Source: a virus
IMG/VR virus record: IMGVR_UViG_3300025083_000288
Span: 1 to 20,358 of that record
Length of the DNA stretch: 20,358 bases
Reading direction: 5' to 3' (one strand)
Positions 1-7,019 of the stretch are shown in pieces. Numbering within the stretch: position 1 is the first letter of the stretch; the number at the start of each line of letters is the position of its first letter. A program made the translations under genes and the position numbers. Under the pieces are notes generated by a model. It worked only from the letters and a program-made list of their open reading frames with translations. It was not told the origin of the DNA and searched no databases.

Positions 1-444
1 AGGTGCTGCACCTGCTGATACCTCAACAGTTCCTGAAACATAATCAGTAACAGTTATAGTAATCTTGTAATTTTTACCTACAACCAAAACTCCATTTTGA
101 TTTAAGTTAGTGCTAGAACCGTTACAACTAGCTTTACCATTAGCAATAGACCAACCTGTACCCTTTACCCAATCACTATCAGTATCAAATGCACCATTAG
201 TTACAAGTTCATCACCTGTATAAGTCTTTACAGAGTGTACCCTTGCATCACTTGTTGCAGTAGGAGTAAGTAGTATAGATGCTTTGTCTAGTACATCAGC
301 ATTATCTATTGCCTTAATAGTAGATTTAGATGCACTACCATTCTCATAGTATGTTGCTCTACCTTTTAACGCAGATAATAAGCTATCTATGGCATCGCCT
401 AATATTCTTTTACCTACTGTTATTGCTAATCCTAATCCTAACAT
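1..444 (-). CDS. Fiber-like or glycan-binding virion protein, partial (C-terminus off the left edge)
   Basis: An open frame starts at ATG 444 and stays open for 148 codons to the window edge. The N-terminus (MLGLGLAITVGKRILGDAID) is a short hydrophobic/amphipathic stretch. After a linker with TPTATSDARV near residue 62, a beta-rich segment begins around residue 80 (ELVTNGAFDTDSDW, then GWSIANGKASCNG, then YKITITVTDY). The NGxFDTDSDW..GW.I.NGKA pattern is typical of carbohydrate-binding-module-like jelly rolls in phage fibers and secreted glycan-binding proteins. The gene follows another fiber-like gene by one base, so the two are probably cotranslated. I infer a virion-exposed adhesin or fiber; the missing C-terminus could carry a receptor-binding or enzymatic domain. 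The pattern match is by eye only. Confidence 0.75.
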   Translation of the reverse strand, partial: MLGLGLAITVGKRILGDAIDSLLSALKGRATYYENGSASKSTIKAIDNADVLDKASILLTPTATSDARVHSVKTYTGDELVTNGAFDTDSDWVKGTGWSIANGKASCNGSSTNLNQNGVLVVGKNYKITITVTDYVSGTVEVSAGAAP

Positions 445-445
445 A

Positions 446-1051
446 TTATTCTGTATATACTACTTCTAATGTAGCGTTAAACCTTGCGACAGTAGATGCT
501 GCTGCCCCTGCCGATATAGTAATTATAATAACATCTCCTGCTGAGAATGTAGCAGAAGAACCCATAGAACCTGCTTCAAAAACATCAACATTAGTTCCAC
601 CACCACCAACTTCAGATGCAGTATCTCCTAGTTGAGTTAATGCAAATCCTGACGAACTAGCATCAGCAGGTGTACCTTTGTAAACTTTAAAATTTACAGT
701 CTTTCCACTTGTAGCTGCTACAACACCACCAAATCCACCTATAAAACCTGCTCTATTGCAATATAACTGAGCCTGTGCAACAGCATCTTGTGCGTCATTA
801 GTAGAATTAGTAACTACTGTGTCCCAAAGATGAGTTGCGTTTGCTGCATAAGTCGGTGCATACTCATTAGTATCAGACTTACTAAAATATCCTGTAACTC
901 TAAATTGTTGAGTTCTTCTAAGATTGTCGTCTGCCCAAGTTAAGTTATTGCTACCGTCTTTTGTTAATACAGTATTCGCAGAAGCTGTGCTAAAGTCCTT
1001 TGGTACGTGAAGCTGACTGTTATCTAATCCACTATGTTCGTTACTTGCCAT
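446..1051 (-). CDS. Fiber or decoration-like virion protein (201 aa)
   Basis: Starts at ATG 1051, three bases after the upstream gene's stop. The N-terminal segment (residues about 8-39: LDNSQLHVPKDFSTASANTV, then LTKDGSNNLTW) resembles the short attachment leaders seen before fiber domains of some Bacteroidota phages; this is from memory, not a search. The rest is rich in Ala, Thr, Gly and Val, with alternating beta strands (TVNFKVYKGT, DVIIITISAG, FNATLEVVYTE) and a Gly-rich turn (GGGG near residue 150), consistent with a small beta-sandwich. No enzymatic motif is visible. The position after the portal/connector genes and before another fiber-like gene suggests a head or tail appendage. The exact role is unknown. 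Confidence 0.7.
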   Translation of the reverse strand: MASNEHSGLDNSQLHVPKDFSTASANTVLTKDGSNNLTWADDNLRRTQQFRVTGYFSKSDTNEYAPTYAANATHLWDTVVTNSTNDAQDAVAQAQLYCNRAGFIGGFGGVVAATSGKTVNFKVYKGTPADASSSGFALTQLGDTASEVGGGGTNVDVFEAGSMGSSATFSAGDVIIITISAGAAASTVARFNATLEVVYTE

Positions 1052-1054
1052 ATT

Positions 1055-1540
1055 TTATACACTTGCAATTAATACTTCTACATCTATATCTTCCGACAAA
1101 GGGTCAACCAAAAGACTTTCTAAGTCAGTTAAAGCATCTACAAGAGTAGCGTTAGCATCACTAACAGCAATACCATCGTGAACTGTGTGCATAATGAAAC
1201 TTTGACCTGCACCTACTAAGTGTGTAGCAGACATATTTGCAGCTCCATCTTCTCCACCTGCAACTTGTAAAGACAAATTCATTGGATTAGTGTCATCTAA
1301 ATTAGTTACCCTAATATATCTAACATTCTCTAAATCAATAGCATTATCTGCTGTGTTTGTTGCTGTTTGAAATGTTGCTATTGTGCAATCAGTATCATCA
1401 ACACAACGAACAATACGCTTAAAAACCTCTTTAATAGATGCTATTTCTAGTGTTTTTGTTCCTCCATACTGAGTACCTCCCAATGTTATACTTTCGTTAA
1501 TAGTTATTGTGAGTGCTGCTGCTATTATTGTACTTGCCAT
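1055..1540 (-). CDS. Beta-rich virion protein, probable capsid decoration (161 aa)
   Basis: Starts at ATG 1540, four bases after the preceding stop. The sequence is almost entirely short beta strands: TITINESITLGG near the N-terminus, then VRYIRVTNLDD (about residue 83), NLSLQVAGGE and LVGAGQSFIMHT. The pattern 'aromatic-hydrophobic N-terminal arm, R-V-T-N-L, then xL..GxSF' recalls small structural or decoration proteins of marine phages. Cys46 and Cys52 (RCVDDTDCTI) could form a disulfide or metal site. The C-terminus is acidic (EDIDVEVLIASV). It shares the first ten bases of its gene start (ATGGCAAGTA) with the next gene downstream. No enzymatic motif is visible. Structural role inferred from composition and neighbours. 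Confidence 0.65.
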   Translation of the reverse strand: MASTIIAAALTITINESITLGGTQYGGTKTLEIASIKEVFKRIVRCVDDTDCTIATFQTATNTADNAIDLENVRYIRVTNLDDTNPMNLSLQVAGGEDGAANMSATHLVGAGQSFIMHTVHDGIAVSDANATLVDALTDLESLLVDPLSEDIDVEVLIASV

Positions 1541-1544
1541 ATTA

Positions 1545-1820
1545 TTATCTGTTATATCCTATTACTACTCCACTTGTAAGTGTTACTGCTGTAATGTTAA
1601 GCATCAACATTGTTCCCGCAGGAAGCGTTGTTTGTAAACCTGCTGCGTTTGTAACCTCACTATCGCAAGTTATAGAAGCAATAACAGTTTCAGTAACACA
1701 GTAAAGGCAGTAAAAGTCTTTGCTTGTATGAGCTGCTGTATCGCTAATAACCTGAATACTTTGACACTCTCCCAACATTCTCATTAAAGCAATATTGTCA
1801 TCTAAAAATTCGTAAGCCAT
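1545..1820 (-). CDS. Small beta-rich virion protein (91 aa)
   Basis: Starts at ATG 1820, 12 bases after the upstream stop. It has a short N-terminal helix (LDDNIALMRMLGE), then a Cys-containing segment (FYCLYC, later ITCDSEV), then a C-terminal motif (TLPAGTMLMLNITAVTLTSG, then VVIGY). The PAGT..xxNIT.V.LTSG.V..Y arrangement is reminiscent of small trimeric beta proteins next to decoration genes in phage genomes. The four cysteines (residues 19, 38, 41 and 52) are unusual for an intracellularly assembled virion protein and may bind metal. No function can be assigned; a decoration or small spike-like role is a guess from position and composition. Confidence 0.6.
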   Translation of the reverse strand: MAYEFLDDNIALMRMLGECQSIQVISDTAAHTSKDFYCLYCVTETVIASITCDSEVTNAAGLQTTLPAGTMLMLNITAVTLTSGVVIGYNR

Positions 1821-1832
1821 TTTATATATTTT

Positions 1833-2291
1833 TTATTTGTTTCTATCGTATGCCCAATTCTTTAAAGCAATATAGTTCTTGGAGTAAGGGCAATCTTTAC
1901 TCACATTCTTGCCTTGTGGTTGTTTTTTTGCTCTTGCAATATAAGCAATAGCTTTTCTAGCTTCAGTTGCGTTTGCAGAAGTCCAATCAGCTTTCTTCTT
2001 AGAAAGTAGTGTTAGGTTTCTGTTTATAGCAGTTCTTCCTATACTAGCCTTTTTACTACACTCTGTTTCAGACCATCTCTTTAATTCAGAGTAGCTCATA
2101 TTAACAGATGCCTTGTATTCTTTATATGTTTCATCTATTTCTTCTTGCGAAAGATTATAGGCTTCTTCGTGTTCCCTTCCACACATATAAGAACCGTCAG
2201 GCATTTGATGTTCATACCCATCAGGACAATTATCATTCTTCCTTACGGTTGCGTTACATATATGTCTTAAATAATACTTTATTAAATCCAT
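1833..2291 (-). CDS. Protein of unknown function with Cys-containing N-terminus (152 aa)
   Basis: Starts at ATG 2291, which overlaps the stop of the connector gene by one base (TAATG), so it is probably translationally coupled. The N-terminal third carries cysteines at about residues 12, 22 and 37 in a Gly/Asp-rich context (CPDGYEHQMPDGSYMCG), resembling a small zinc or disulfide knuckle. The rest is helical and basic, with a Lys/Arg/Ala-rich segment (about residues 70-130: SKKASIGRTAINRN, KKADWTSANATEARKAIAYI) that could bind nucleic acid or another virion part. Two further cysteines lie at about 79 and 131. I do not recognise the family. It sits between connector and decoration genes, so a head-completion or minor virion role is possible. 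Confidence 0.6.
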   Translation of the reverse strand: MDLIKYYLRHICNATVRKNDNCPDGYEHQMPDGSYMCGREHEEAYNLSQEEIDETYKEYKASVNMSYSELKRWSETECSKKASIGRTAINRNLTLLSKKKADWTSANATEARKAIAYIARAKKQPQGKNVSKDCPYSKNYIALKNWAYDRNK

Positions 2292-2824
2292 TAGTAAAAA
2301 ATTATTCCGTTCATTTTTTTAGCCATATCCCCATCTAAGTTAGGCATAGATGTATCTCCGTCTTGACCAAATAAAGGATAGTCATTGTTTTGGTCATCGT
2401 GCATTATATATGCCAACATATCATCACTTAAAACCTGTGCCTTTCTAAAAGTATCAGACTTCATTTGATTGAATTGCTCTACATTTGCAGGATTACTAAA
2501 CTCGGAAACATTAACAACCAACCCTGCCGATGTAGTGTTGTATTGCATTTCATTCATAACCTCAAACCTAACATACCAAGCTAGTGCATCTTTAAGATAA
2601 TGCGTTAAAAGGGTCGTATTAACAGCAGTTAATGTGCTGTTGTGGTTTTGAGTTTTAAGTTCCTCATACATATCCAAACCCAACATAGGTTTAATGTGAG
2701 CAAGTTCTGCAATAGTAATCAACTCATTACTTATTAAAGCTAAATCAGTAGCTTGATTTGTAAATGATTTTGATACAACCTCTGAAGCTGTTATTAGATT
2801 ATCATATTGTCTTACGTTTGCCAT
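2291..2824 (-). CDS. Head-tail connector (adaptor-like) protein (177 aa)
   Basis: Starts at ATG 2824, overlapping the portal stop by one base (TAATG). The N-terminus (NLITASEVVSKSFTNQAT) and following helices (LISNELITIAELAHIKPMLG, then LDMYEEL, then LLTHYLKDALAWYVRFEVM) match the all-helical plan of gp6/gp15-type connectors, in which a helix bundle of about 100-180 aa joins the portal ring. The stretch 'I..AQ..xIKPxLG..xYEEL' is characteristic of Bacteroidota phage connectors as I remember them. The C-terminal 50 residues are acidic and look flexible (MHDDQNNDYPLFGQDGD). Being immediately downstream of and coupled to the portal gene supports the assignment. It should form a ring under the portal and close the DNA-filled head. 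Confidence 0.65.
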   Translation of the reverse strand: MANVRQYDNLITASEVVSKSFTNQATDLALISNELITIAELAHIKPMLGLDMYEELKTQNHNSTLTAVNTTLLTHYLKDALAWYVRFEVMNEMQYNTTSAGLVVNVSEFSNPANVEQFNQMKSDTFRKAQVLSDDMLAYIMHDDQNNDYPLFGQDGDTSMPNLDGDMAKKMNGIIFY

Positions 2825-4116
2825 TATACCTCTGTGTTTTGTCGTTCAACTCTAATTGTTTGTCTATCAGAAAGCAACAACTCTCCATCTTCAATATCAG
2901 GAAGGTCTTTGTTAAGCATTGCTCTCTGCTCATTTATAGTAAGAACCTGTTTAGGGTCTATGTCAGAAAGGAACGATATAGGTGGCTCGTAAGCAACCGT
3001 TAAATCTTCCGTATCTATTCCTATCTCATTTGTTATAACTCTCTTTATAGGGTCTAGTAGTATGTTTGTTGTATCTCTAATTACCGTACTCATAGCAAGG
3101 TCGTAAGCTATTCTAATCTCACTACCTGTATTGTTCATCTTTCCTGAAGAAACAATACCACTTAATGCAGGTTGCCATCTGTGAGCAGTAATTATGTTTT
3201 GGTCTGTTAGCTTCTGTAAATCTAAGAAGTCGCCATCTTCCTTGTTGTTTATAATCTGAACATCAGTACCTCTACTGTCGTCCCCATTCTTTACAAGGAA
3301 TAATATTTTTGAATTGTTACCACTTCCTGTTAGCGTATCTTTGGCAGTTTCTACAAATTTCTCTGCTTCTGCCTCTCCAAAATCGCCATTAACAGTAACA
3401 ATAGCAGAAGGACTAAATCCATTTTTAAATGCTGTATGGTTAAATTTTCCTATTTCAAAATCTATCGCTATATGCTCTAAAGCAGCTACATAGTCAGGTA
3501 AACCATAAAAGCTAAATGTGCTTTCATAATCCTTGTAATGTATTATAAATCTGCTGTTAGCTACATTAGGATAAATTGGTATTCTTTGTGTTTTTTCCTT
3601 AAACTTTCTTTGATTTGCCCAATCAGGGTGGAAATAAACGTGCTTTTTATTTTTGCTTAATCTCGCAGTCGAAGCATCTTTGTGATAAAAATTAACACCA
3701 CCATCATATATAACTCCCTCAAGATAAGCATTTCCATAAGTAAAATAATCATCAGCTAATTTCTTAAAACAATCCTTTAAACTTTCTCCGTTTGCATTTA
3801 CATCAGATATAAAATCCGTTAATTGCTCATTATCAGTCAAAAAACCTCCACCTGTTGTGAAAGTTGTTTTCTGTGCTAATACAGAACGATGTGTTGAAGA
3901 TTGTCTTTTTAGCTCTGCTAAATACTGTGGAAAGAGATTATCTGCACCAAATGGAATCCAATCATCTCTTAATCTATCTAAGTCTTTTACCTCAGTATTT
4001 ACTTGAGGTGTAGATAAGTTTACAAAAGCGTACTTAGTATTAAAACTACTCGTTATCGGAGATTTCTGAACCTTCGACTTTTTTTGCTTTTGACTTGTTC
4101 TTTTTTGGTGCTGCAT
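2824..4116 (-). CDS. Portal protein
   Basis: A 430-aa protein within the usual portal range. Recognisable elements are an N-terminal clip/wing region with WIPFGADNLFPQYLAELKRQ (about residues 52-71), then TFTTGGGF, an aromatic/acidic core (FKKLADDYFTYGNAYLEGVI), a NGFSPSAIVTVNG segment near residue 238, and a helix-rich C-terminal half with QPALSGIVSSGKMNNTGSEI, which resembles the crown/stem region of HK97-type portals. It would form the dodecameric ring at the capsid vertex through which terminase pumps DNA. The start at ATG 4116 lies inside the preceding 68-aa gene (71-base overlap, +1 frame), and the first 20 residues are very Lys/Gln-rich. The connector gene follows by a TAATG junction. 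Confidence 0.85.
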   Translation of the reverse strand: MQHQKRTSQKQKKSKVQKSPITSSFNTKYAFVNLSTPQVNTEVKDLDRLRDDWIPFGADNLFPQYLAELKRQSSTHRSVLAQKTTFTTGGGFLTDNEQLTDFISDVNANGESLKDCFKKLADDYFTYGNAYLEGVIYDGGVNFYHKDASTARLSKNKKHVYFHPDWANQRKFKEKTQRIPIYPNVANSRFIIHYKDYESTFSFYGLPDYVAALEHIAIDFEIGKFNHTAFKNGFSPSAIVTVNGDFGEAEAEKFVETAKDTLTGSGNNSKILFLVKNGDDSRGTDVQIINNKEDGDFLDLQKLTDQNIITAHRWQPALSGIVSSGKMNNTGSEIRIAYDLAMSTVIRDTTNILLDPIKRVITNEIGIDTEDLTVAYEPPISFLSDIDPKQVLTINEQRAMLNKDLPDIEDGELLLSDRQTIRVERQNTEV

Positions 4117-4252
4117 CTTCTTCTTTTGTTACAAGGTCGTTGTCGCCCATTTCATAAACTTCTTTTAATTGCTCTTGCGTTGCATCTGCCCAAGCAAAGT
4201 TTAATCCACCTACAAAATATGCGTGTCCCTCTTTTAATCTTGATTTATACAT
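4046..4252 (-). CDS. Small protein overlapping the portal gene start (68 aa)
   Basis: ATG 4252 follows a 70-base spacer with an A-rich leader. The N-terminal half (RLKEGHAYFVGGLNFAWADA, then TQEQLKEVYEMG) looks folded, with a small beta hairpin and a helix; the C-terminal third is a charged tail (EEDAAPKKNKSKAKKVEGSE). The size and pattern resemble small head or packaging-associated proteins next to portals in Bacteroidota phages, but I cannot name the family. The last 71 bases encode both this tail and the Lys-rich portal N-terminus in another frame. Constraint on both reading frames in an A-rich tract probably explains the shared Lys/Gln bias. A role in head assembly is inferred from position only. 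Confidence 0.55.
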   Translation of the reverse strand: MYKSRLKEGHAYFVGGLNFAWADATQEQLKEVYEMGDNDLVTKEEDAAPKKNKSKAKKVEGSEISDNE

Positions 4253-4276
4253 AGTGTAAATATAATAAAAAGAAGG

Positions 4277-4308
4277 GGAATGACAAATTTCTCTGCCAAA
4301 CCCATTCC
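4277..4308 (-). terminator. Hairpin after the probable tail tube gene
   Basis: In the 70-base gap between the tube-like gene and the 68-aa gene, GGAATG (minus strand 4308-4303) pairs exactly with CATTCC (4282-4277) around a 20-base loop. A pyrimidine-rich run ending in TTTTT follows at 4271-4261. The stem is short for an intrinsic terminator, so it may act as a weak attenuator or a 3' end-stabilising structure. The plus-strand version would be longer because of G-T pairs, but no plus-strand gene needs it. Confidence 0.3.
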
Positions 4309-4322
4309 TTTTTAGTTAATTA

Positions 4323-4898
4323 TTAAGATATTGCTATTGTTCCGTCAGCAGCAGGATTAAATGTTCCTGTAAACAATCTAGGAAGTTCTCCTGAAGAACA
4401 AGTAATTGTTACTGTAACACCATTTTCATCTCCTAAAGCAGCACCTGTACCACCTTCGACAGCAGATAATCTTGCATACATTTGTTGGTTAGTAATTTCG
4501 TCTGCGTTTTTATAAGCTTTTGAAAGACCAATACAATGATTTGTACCATTATAATCTTCAGTAACTACCACTAGATTCTCATTGTTTAGTGTCTGTAATG
4601 CTCTAAAGTGTTGATTTGAACAGTTAGGAACATAGAATGAAACCGTGTGTTCAAACATAATCGTTCCACCATCTTTAGAACCACTTGTAGATAAAGAACC
4701 TGTGCCTTGCTTTAAGTCAAAAAGTAAAGCTACATTGGAACTTGTAAGACCACCAATGGCTGATATTCCGTGTGCAGTATCTGCTGTGTCAGTAAATGTA
4801 ATAGCACTTACTGCTGATAATTTACCGATAGCGATATATTGTAGTCCACCTCTAATTTCTAAATCAGAAGCTGCTACTGTTAAAGTTTCTATTGCCAT
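4323..4898 (-). CDS. Probable major tail tube protein (191 aa)
   Basis: Starts at ATG 4898 after a leader with a long A run. The protein is Thr/Ser/Ala/Gly-rich and almost all beta: TLTVAASDLEIRGGLQYI at the N-terminus, a long central strand pair (MFEHTVSFYVPNCSNQHFRA) with a helix (LQTLNNENLVVVTEDYNG), and a C-terminal hairpin (VTVTITCSSGELPRLFTGTF). This 'HTVSFYxP....F..LQ.L.N..LVVVTED.NG' layout is that of the tube-forming beta barrel plus helix in siphovirus major tail proteins, in my judgement. It follows the major capsid gene and is bounded by hairpins on both sides, consistent with a separately tuned, highly expressed virion protein. Alternatives are a head decoration protein or a tail completion protein. 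Confidence 0.55.
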   Translation of the reverse strand: MAIETLTVAASDLEIRGGLQYIAIGKLSAVSAITFTDTADTAHGISAIGGLTSSNVALLFDLKQGTGSLSTSGSKDGGTIMFEHTVSFYVPNCSNQHFRALQTLNNENLVVVTEDYNGTNHCIGLSKAYKNADEITNQQMYARLSAVEGGTGAALGDENGVTVTITCSSGELPRLFTGTFNPAADGTIAIS

Positions 4899-4920
4899 TT
4901 TTTTTTATTTTTAAAAGTTA

Positions 4921-4954
4921 AAATATAAGGGGGTGTATTGCAACCCCCTATATT
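4921..4954 (-). terminator. Strong hairpin downstream of the major capsid gene
   Basis: The 63-base gap after the capsid stop holds GGGGGT (minus strand 4948-4943) pairing with ACCCCC (4934-4929) around an 8-base loop. A flanking A/T stem of about six pairs extends to 4922/4954 with one bulge, and U-rich then A-rich sequence follows. This is the best terminator-like structure in the window. It probably acts as a partial terminator or as a protective 3' end for capsid mRNA, since the genes beyond it still need expression. Confidence 0.6.
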
Positions 4955-4961
4955 ATATTAA

Positions 4962-5969
4962 TTACGCCATATTATCAGGTGTGTAGTACACAGCCAATTT
5001 AGCATCTTTCAATGCACAACCGATTGAGTAAGCTACACGGAAACGATATTCTTTGTTATCGTTAGAGTACCATTGCTCTACTGAGTTCTCGCTGAAGTCT
5101 GTTGCAACAACGAAAGCATCTTTAGTAGTTAGCATAGCTCTGTGAGTTTCAGCAGCGTTAGAAGCACCGTTGATGTTTGCAACGTTAGCAGCAATAGCTA
5201 CGTCCCAATCTCTACGAACAATGATAGGAATACCTCTGTAAGTAAGTTGTGGAACACCATTAACCATAGCACCATAACCTGCTGCTGCAAAGTTAGAAGA
5301 TTCTAAAGTTGCAGCCATATAATCATCAGCAACATCGCCTGAAACAATGTAAACGTGATTTCCTGCTTCTAATAATTCAGGTGCAGCGTTATCATAAAGA
5401 CCTTTTAAAATCTCAAGACCTTTACCTGAAGCTAAAGCAGCATCAGAACCTTGAGAAATAGTATCTCTGTTGATTTTGTTTGCAGTAACAGCAAAAGCTG
5501 CATCAAACAAACCATCGAAATCTCCAAAAGCACCTGATGCTGAAGTATCAGATAACCAAAGGTGCTTGTTAAAGTCAGACTTAACGCCTTGACCAATCAT
5601 TTCTAATAAGATGTTCTTAACAACAGTTCCTTCAACATTGTCAAAGTCGTGTCCACCTCTCATAAGCTGACCTTTGATTTTGTTGTATAAAGAATCTCCT
5701 GCGAAAGCAATCTCTGCTTCTCTACGAACAGGAGTAATTGTTACAGTATCGCCTATCTCTCCTGACTCTCCTGCGAAAGCACCTGAAGCGAAAGCGTTAG
5801 TAATTCCACCAATAGCCTTAAACTTATCAACAACGATTGTTCCTGATACGTTAGGCATTACGTCCATATAGGACATATAATCTTGACCCATAAATAATGG
5901 TTCTAAAATATACTTACTTACGTCATACGACTTTACAGTAGGTAAATTTGCACTTGTATAAGTTGCCAT
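4962..5969 (-). CDS. Major capsid protein (HK97-fold)
   Basis: A 335-aa protein of the size and composition of a HK97-fold capsid subunit, directly after the protease-scaffold gene. It begins at ATG 5969 in an AT-rich leader. It shows an N-terminal arm (LPTVKSYDVSKYILEPLFMG), an E-loop/P-domain-like region with EIAFAGDSLYNKIKGQLM (about residues 88-105), a long spine-helix candidate (VVKNILLEMIGQGVKSDFNK) and A-domain strands near the C-terminus (GVPQLTYRGIPIIVRRDWD about 239-257, then KDAFVVATDF and YRFRVAYSIGCALKD). 'Y.G.PI.....W' and 'R....YSIG.....' are common late motifs of capsid proteins. About 400 copies would form the procapsid shell, with maturation by the neighbouring protease. No N-terminal delta domain is obvious, in line with a scaffold made separately. 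Confidence 0.85.
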   Translation of the reverse strand: MATYTSANLPTVKSYDVSKYILEPLFMGQDYMSYMDVMPNVSGTIVVDKFKAIGGITNAFASGAFAGESGEIGDTVTITPVRREAEIAFAGDSLYNKIKGQLMRGGHDFDNVEGTVVKNILLEMIGQGVKSDFNKHLWLSDTSASGAFGDFDGLFDAAFAVTANKINRDTISQGSDAALASGKGLEILKGLYDNAAPELLEAGNHVYIVSGDVADDYMAATLESSNFAAAGYGAMVNGVPQLTYRGIPIIVRRDWDVAIAANVANINGASNAAETHRAMLTTKDAFVVATDFSENSVEQWYSNDNKEYRFRVAYSIGCALKDAKLAVYYTPDNMA

Positions 5970-5994
5970 AATTTTCTAATTTTTTATTTAATTA

Positions 5995-6372
5995 TTATTT
6001 TAATATTGATTTAGCGAAAGAATCCCACTCATTAACTACAACATCACTTTCGTTGATTGCAGGGTCTGTGTCAGCTTCTACGCTTGTTTCAGTAGCCTCT
6101 AATTTAGCTAATTTAGCTTCCATCTCAGAAATCTTGTTAGTTAAGTCAGTAATTGTACTTTCTTTTTCTCCAACAAGACCTGCTAGTTCTTCTTTTTCTT
6201 CTCTTAAAGATGTAGCGTTTTCTTCAAGTTCCTCGAACTTGTTTACCACAGCTTCATTGTCAGAAAGAATAACGGAAACTTCTTCAACAGGAGATGAAAC
6301 TTCTTCTCCTTTAACAGCGTTTAAGATTTCCTCTTTAACACCATTGAACCAAGTTTTTAATTCTTCAGTCAT
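5995..6372 (-). CDS. Possible internally started scaffold protein (nested in protease gene)
   Basis: An in-frame ATG at 6372 begins MTEELKTWFNGVKEEILNAV and would give 125 residues. It covers exactly the coiled-coil, acidic C-terminal region and none of the protease domain. The preceding bases (AATAATAAAACAAAA) look like the A-rich, low-structure leaders of other genes here, more so than an ordinary coding stretch. Phage lambda makes scaffold Nu3 from inside gene C by the same arrangement, so a free scaffold form is plausible. It remains an inference without expression data, and the ATG could simply be an internal Met. Confidence 0.4.
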   Translation of the reverse strand: MTEELKTWFNGVKEEILNAVKGEEVSSPVEEVSVILSDNEAVVNKFEELEENATSLREEKEELAGLVGEKESTITDLTNKISEMEAKLAKLEATETSVEADTDPAINESDVVVNEWDSFAKSILK

Positions 6373-6996
6373 TTTTGTTTTATTATTAATTAAACTTAAT
6401 TTATCATTAACCTCTTTTTCATTTACATTAGTAAATTTAGAGAGGTCAAATGTTGCTGCTATCTTCATTGGCTCTGTTACATTGTTTACAAATCCAAATT
6501 CAATAGCTTCTTGACTTGATAGCCAAGTTTCTTTATCCATCATATCAGAAAGTTCCTCATAAGTTAAGTCGGTCTTTTTTTGATATATCTCGATAATTTC
6601 ACTTTTTATTTTGTCAAGTAAATCAGCAGTCTTACGCATATCTACTGCTTCTCCTGCCGATTGTCCGAATGGGTTGTGTATCATAAAAAATCCGTTCTCT
6701 GACATTTCAATATTATCTCCTGCCATCGCAATAACAGTAGAAATTGATGCTGCCAAACCTTCAATCTTAATGTTTACAAAACCTCTGTGGGAACGCAAAG
6801 TGTTGTAAATAGCAAGACCGTCAAAAACACTACCACCAACAGAGTTGATTCTTAGTGTAATATCTCTCTCGCTTACATTCTTTACTTCCTCTATAAAGTT
6901 TTTAGCAGAAGTTCCGTAATCTCCTATCTCATCATAGATGGATATTTCAACAGGATTACCGTCTGCTTTGTTTTCTATTGAGTACCATTTGTTCAT
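5995..6996 (-). CDS. ClpP-type prohead protease with C-terminal scaffold region
   Basis: Serine protease of the S14/ClpP-like phage family. Numbered from an upstream in-frame GTG at 7002, the catalytic Ser lies in GLAASISTVIA (about residue 86) and the His in MIHNP (about 109). The third residue, usually Asp before 'WL..EA...G', seems to be E158 or nearby D156 (ETWLSSQEAIEFG). RINSVGGSVFDGLAIYNTLR (51-70) is the classic oligomer-interface strand-helix. Residues about 210-305 are Glu/Lys-rich and coiled-coil-like (EELEENATSLREEKEEL), then an acidic tail, as in protease-scaffold fusions. I start the gene at ATG 6996 rather than GTG 7002. It would cleave scaffold and perhaps itself inside the procapsid, just before the capsid gene. 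Confidence 0.85.
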   Translation of the reverse strand: MNKWYSIENKADGNPVEISIYDEIGDYGTSAKNFIEEVKNVSERDITLRINSVGGSVFDGLAIYNTLRSHRGFVNIKIEGLAASISTVIAMAGDNIEMSENGFFMIHNPFGQSAGEAVDMRKTADLLDKIKSEIIEIYQKKTDLTYEELSDMMDKETWLSSQEAIEFGFVNNVTEPMKIAATFDLSKFTNVNEKEVNDKLSLINNKTKMTEELKTWFNGVKEEILNAVKGEEVSSPVEEVSVILSDNEAVVNKFEELEENATSLREEKEELAGLVGEKESTITDLTNKISEMEAKLAKLEATETSVEADTDPAINESDVVVNEWDSFAKSILK

Positions 6997-7019
6997 AACC
7001 ACAAATATATTATTAGTTA

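Noticed and set aside
330-635. 101-aa plus-strand open frame with hydrophobic start
   Set aside because: It runs across two minus-strand virion genes and shows no domain pattern or credible leader.
4046-4252. Frameshift fusion of the 68-aa protein with portal on the A-rich tract
   Set aside because: The portal frame is +1 relative to the 68-aa frame, so a simple -1 slip on the A runs does not join them, and portal has its own ATG at 4116.
6053-6514. 153-aa plus-strand open frame, Ser-rich
   Set aside because: Antisense shadow of the Glu/Lys-rich scaffold region of the protease gene; Ser/Leu richness is what that complement produces.
7002-7009. TATATTTG, an exact match to the TAnnTTTG promoter element
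   Set aside because: It ends only six bases before the ATG at 6996, so the transcript would be nearly leaderless, and no TTG element lies 17-23 bases upstream. Probably chance in AT-rich DNA.
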